NCBI GenBank assembly: GCA_905221605.1
Contig: CAJNDS010000028.1
Location: 1-40,762 of the forward strand
Direction: 5' to 3'
DNA: 40,762 nt
Source of the DNA: Symbiodinium natans
Taxonomy: Eukaryota > Sar > Dinophyceae > Suessiales > Symbiodiniaceae
Below are positions 40,411 through 40,762 of the stretch, piece by piece. Position 1 is the first letter of the stretch. Each line of letters starts with the position of its first letter. Both the position numbers and the translations under genes were made by a program. Under the pieces are notes generated by a model, which saw only the letters and a program-made list of their open reading frames with translations, did no database searches and was not told the origin of the DNA.

Positions 40411-40762
40411 ACACACAGGAGGCGGGGTCGTAACCGCAATAAAGACCCATTCTTTTAACCACAACAAGGAATCACTTAACCATGATAAGGATTTGTGCCT
40501 CAGTGCATGATAGCCACAATGCCTGCGACCCTTCAACTACCCACAAAACGCCCCCCAAACCATGCTAAGACCCAACCCCAAGCCCTAAAACGAAGCCCAA
40601 GGCTCCTGTGACAAAAAGGCCTGAGAATTGAGGTTTTGGGCCTCCCAAAGCTCCAAAACCAGGGTCTTTCTGTCACTGACCCCCCCCCCCCCCCCCGCCC
40701 CAGGCCCGCCTGGGAGTGACAAAAAAATGTGAGACTTGAGGTTTTGGGCCTCCCAAAGCTCC
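40411..40762. repeat. Tandem repeat with poly-C spacer at the window end
   Basis: The segment ttgaggttttgggcctccca followed by aagctcc occurs twice, at about 40629-40655 and 40736-40762. The copies are preceded by similar tgacaaaaa words and separated by a 17-C run at 40680-40696. The period is about 107 bases and the array continues beyond the window. The sequence from 40411 to 40600 is unique. Confidence 0.75.

Noticed and set aside
39882-40536. Long open frames of 130-187 codons on both strands
   Set aside because: They are translations of the compound microsatellite (His-Thr-Tyr-Ile or Val-Cys-Met repeats) and carry no information beyond the repeat.

Overview
The window looks like nuclear DNA of a dinoflagellate, probably Symbiodiniaceae-like. 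The grounds are five blocks of interstitial TTTAGGG-type telomere repeats, long homopolymer and microsatellite tracts, few long host reading frames, and many short exon-like segments bounded by AG acceptors and GC, GT or occasionally GA donors. No bacterial operon, rRNA, tRNA or CRISPR array was recognised. The taxonomic call is an inference from these traits.

The best-supported object is one large non-LTR retrotransposon on the minus strand, filling 7332-17712. It sits inside a satellite array. The same 13 bases (atgatggatttca) lie immediately outside both ends (7319-7331 and 17713-17725), and removing the element plus one copy restores an uninterrupted satellite monomer. In its 5'-to-3' order the element holds a helical open frame cut by the 5' end, a Ser/Pro-rich open frame with a basic C-terminus, a long frame carrying a Tpt1/KptA-like RNA 2'-phosphotransferase domain, an endonuclease/exonuclease/phosphatase (EEP) domain, and a reverse transcriptase with C-terminal zinc fingers. 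After these come an unrecognised 283-residue frame and a ubiquitin-specific-protease (USP, peptidase C19) domain, followed by a roughly 0.7 kb 3' untranslated region ending in a short GTTCGA-type repeat. The frames are joined by overlaps, shifts and one in-frame TAG, so this copy is either decayed or relies on recoding.

Left of the element (1-7331) are telomere-type repeats, an AT-rich island after a poly-G run, two repeat families that recur to the right of the element, and only weak minus-strand exon candidates, one of them PDZ-like. Right of it (17.7-26.2 kb) are repeats, two inverted-repeat (foldback-like) structures, further telomere blocks, and minus-strand exon candidates at 22.9-24.0 kb.

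From 26.2 to 32.3 kb the minus strand holds an array of homologous micro-exon-like segments, 30-45 nt long and mostly in phase 0. They encode variants of VPSDGPAENAVQE, VDVxSIxSxAE and xxDDVRSISE. Part of the array is a recent near-identical triplication with a period of about 0.9-1.05 kb. From 34.2 to 39.05 kb the minus strand holds a second series of short exon-like segments, all coding for charged coiled-coil peptides. The window ends in a long compound microsatellite and a tandem repeat beside poly-C. Exon structures are read by eye and have no transcript support.
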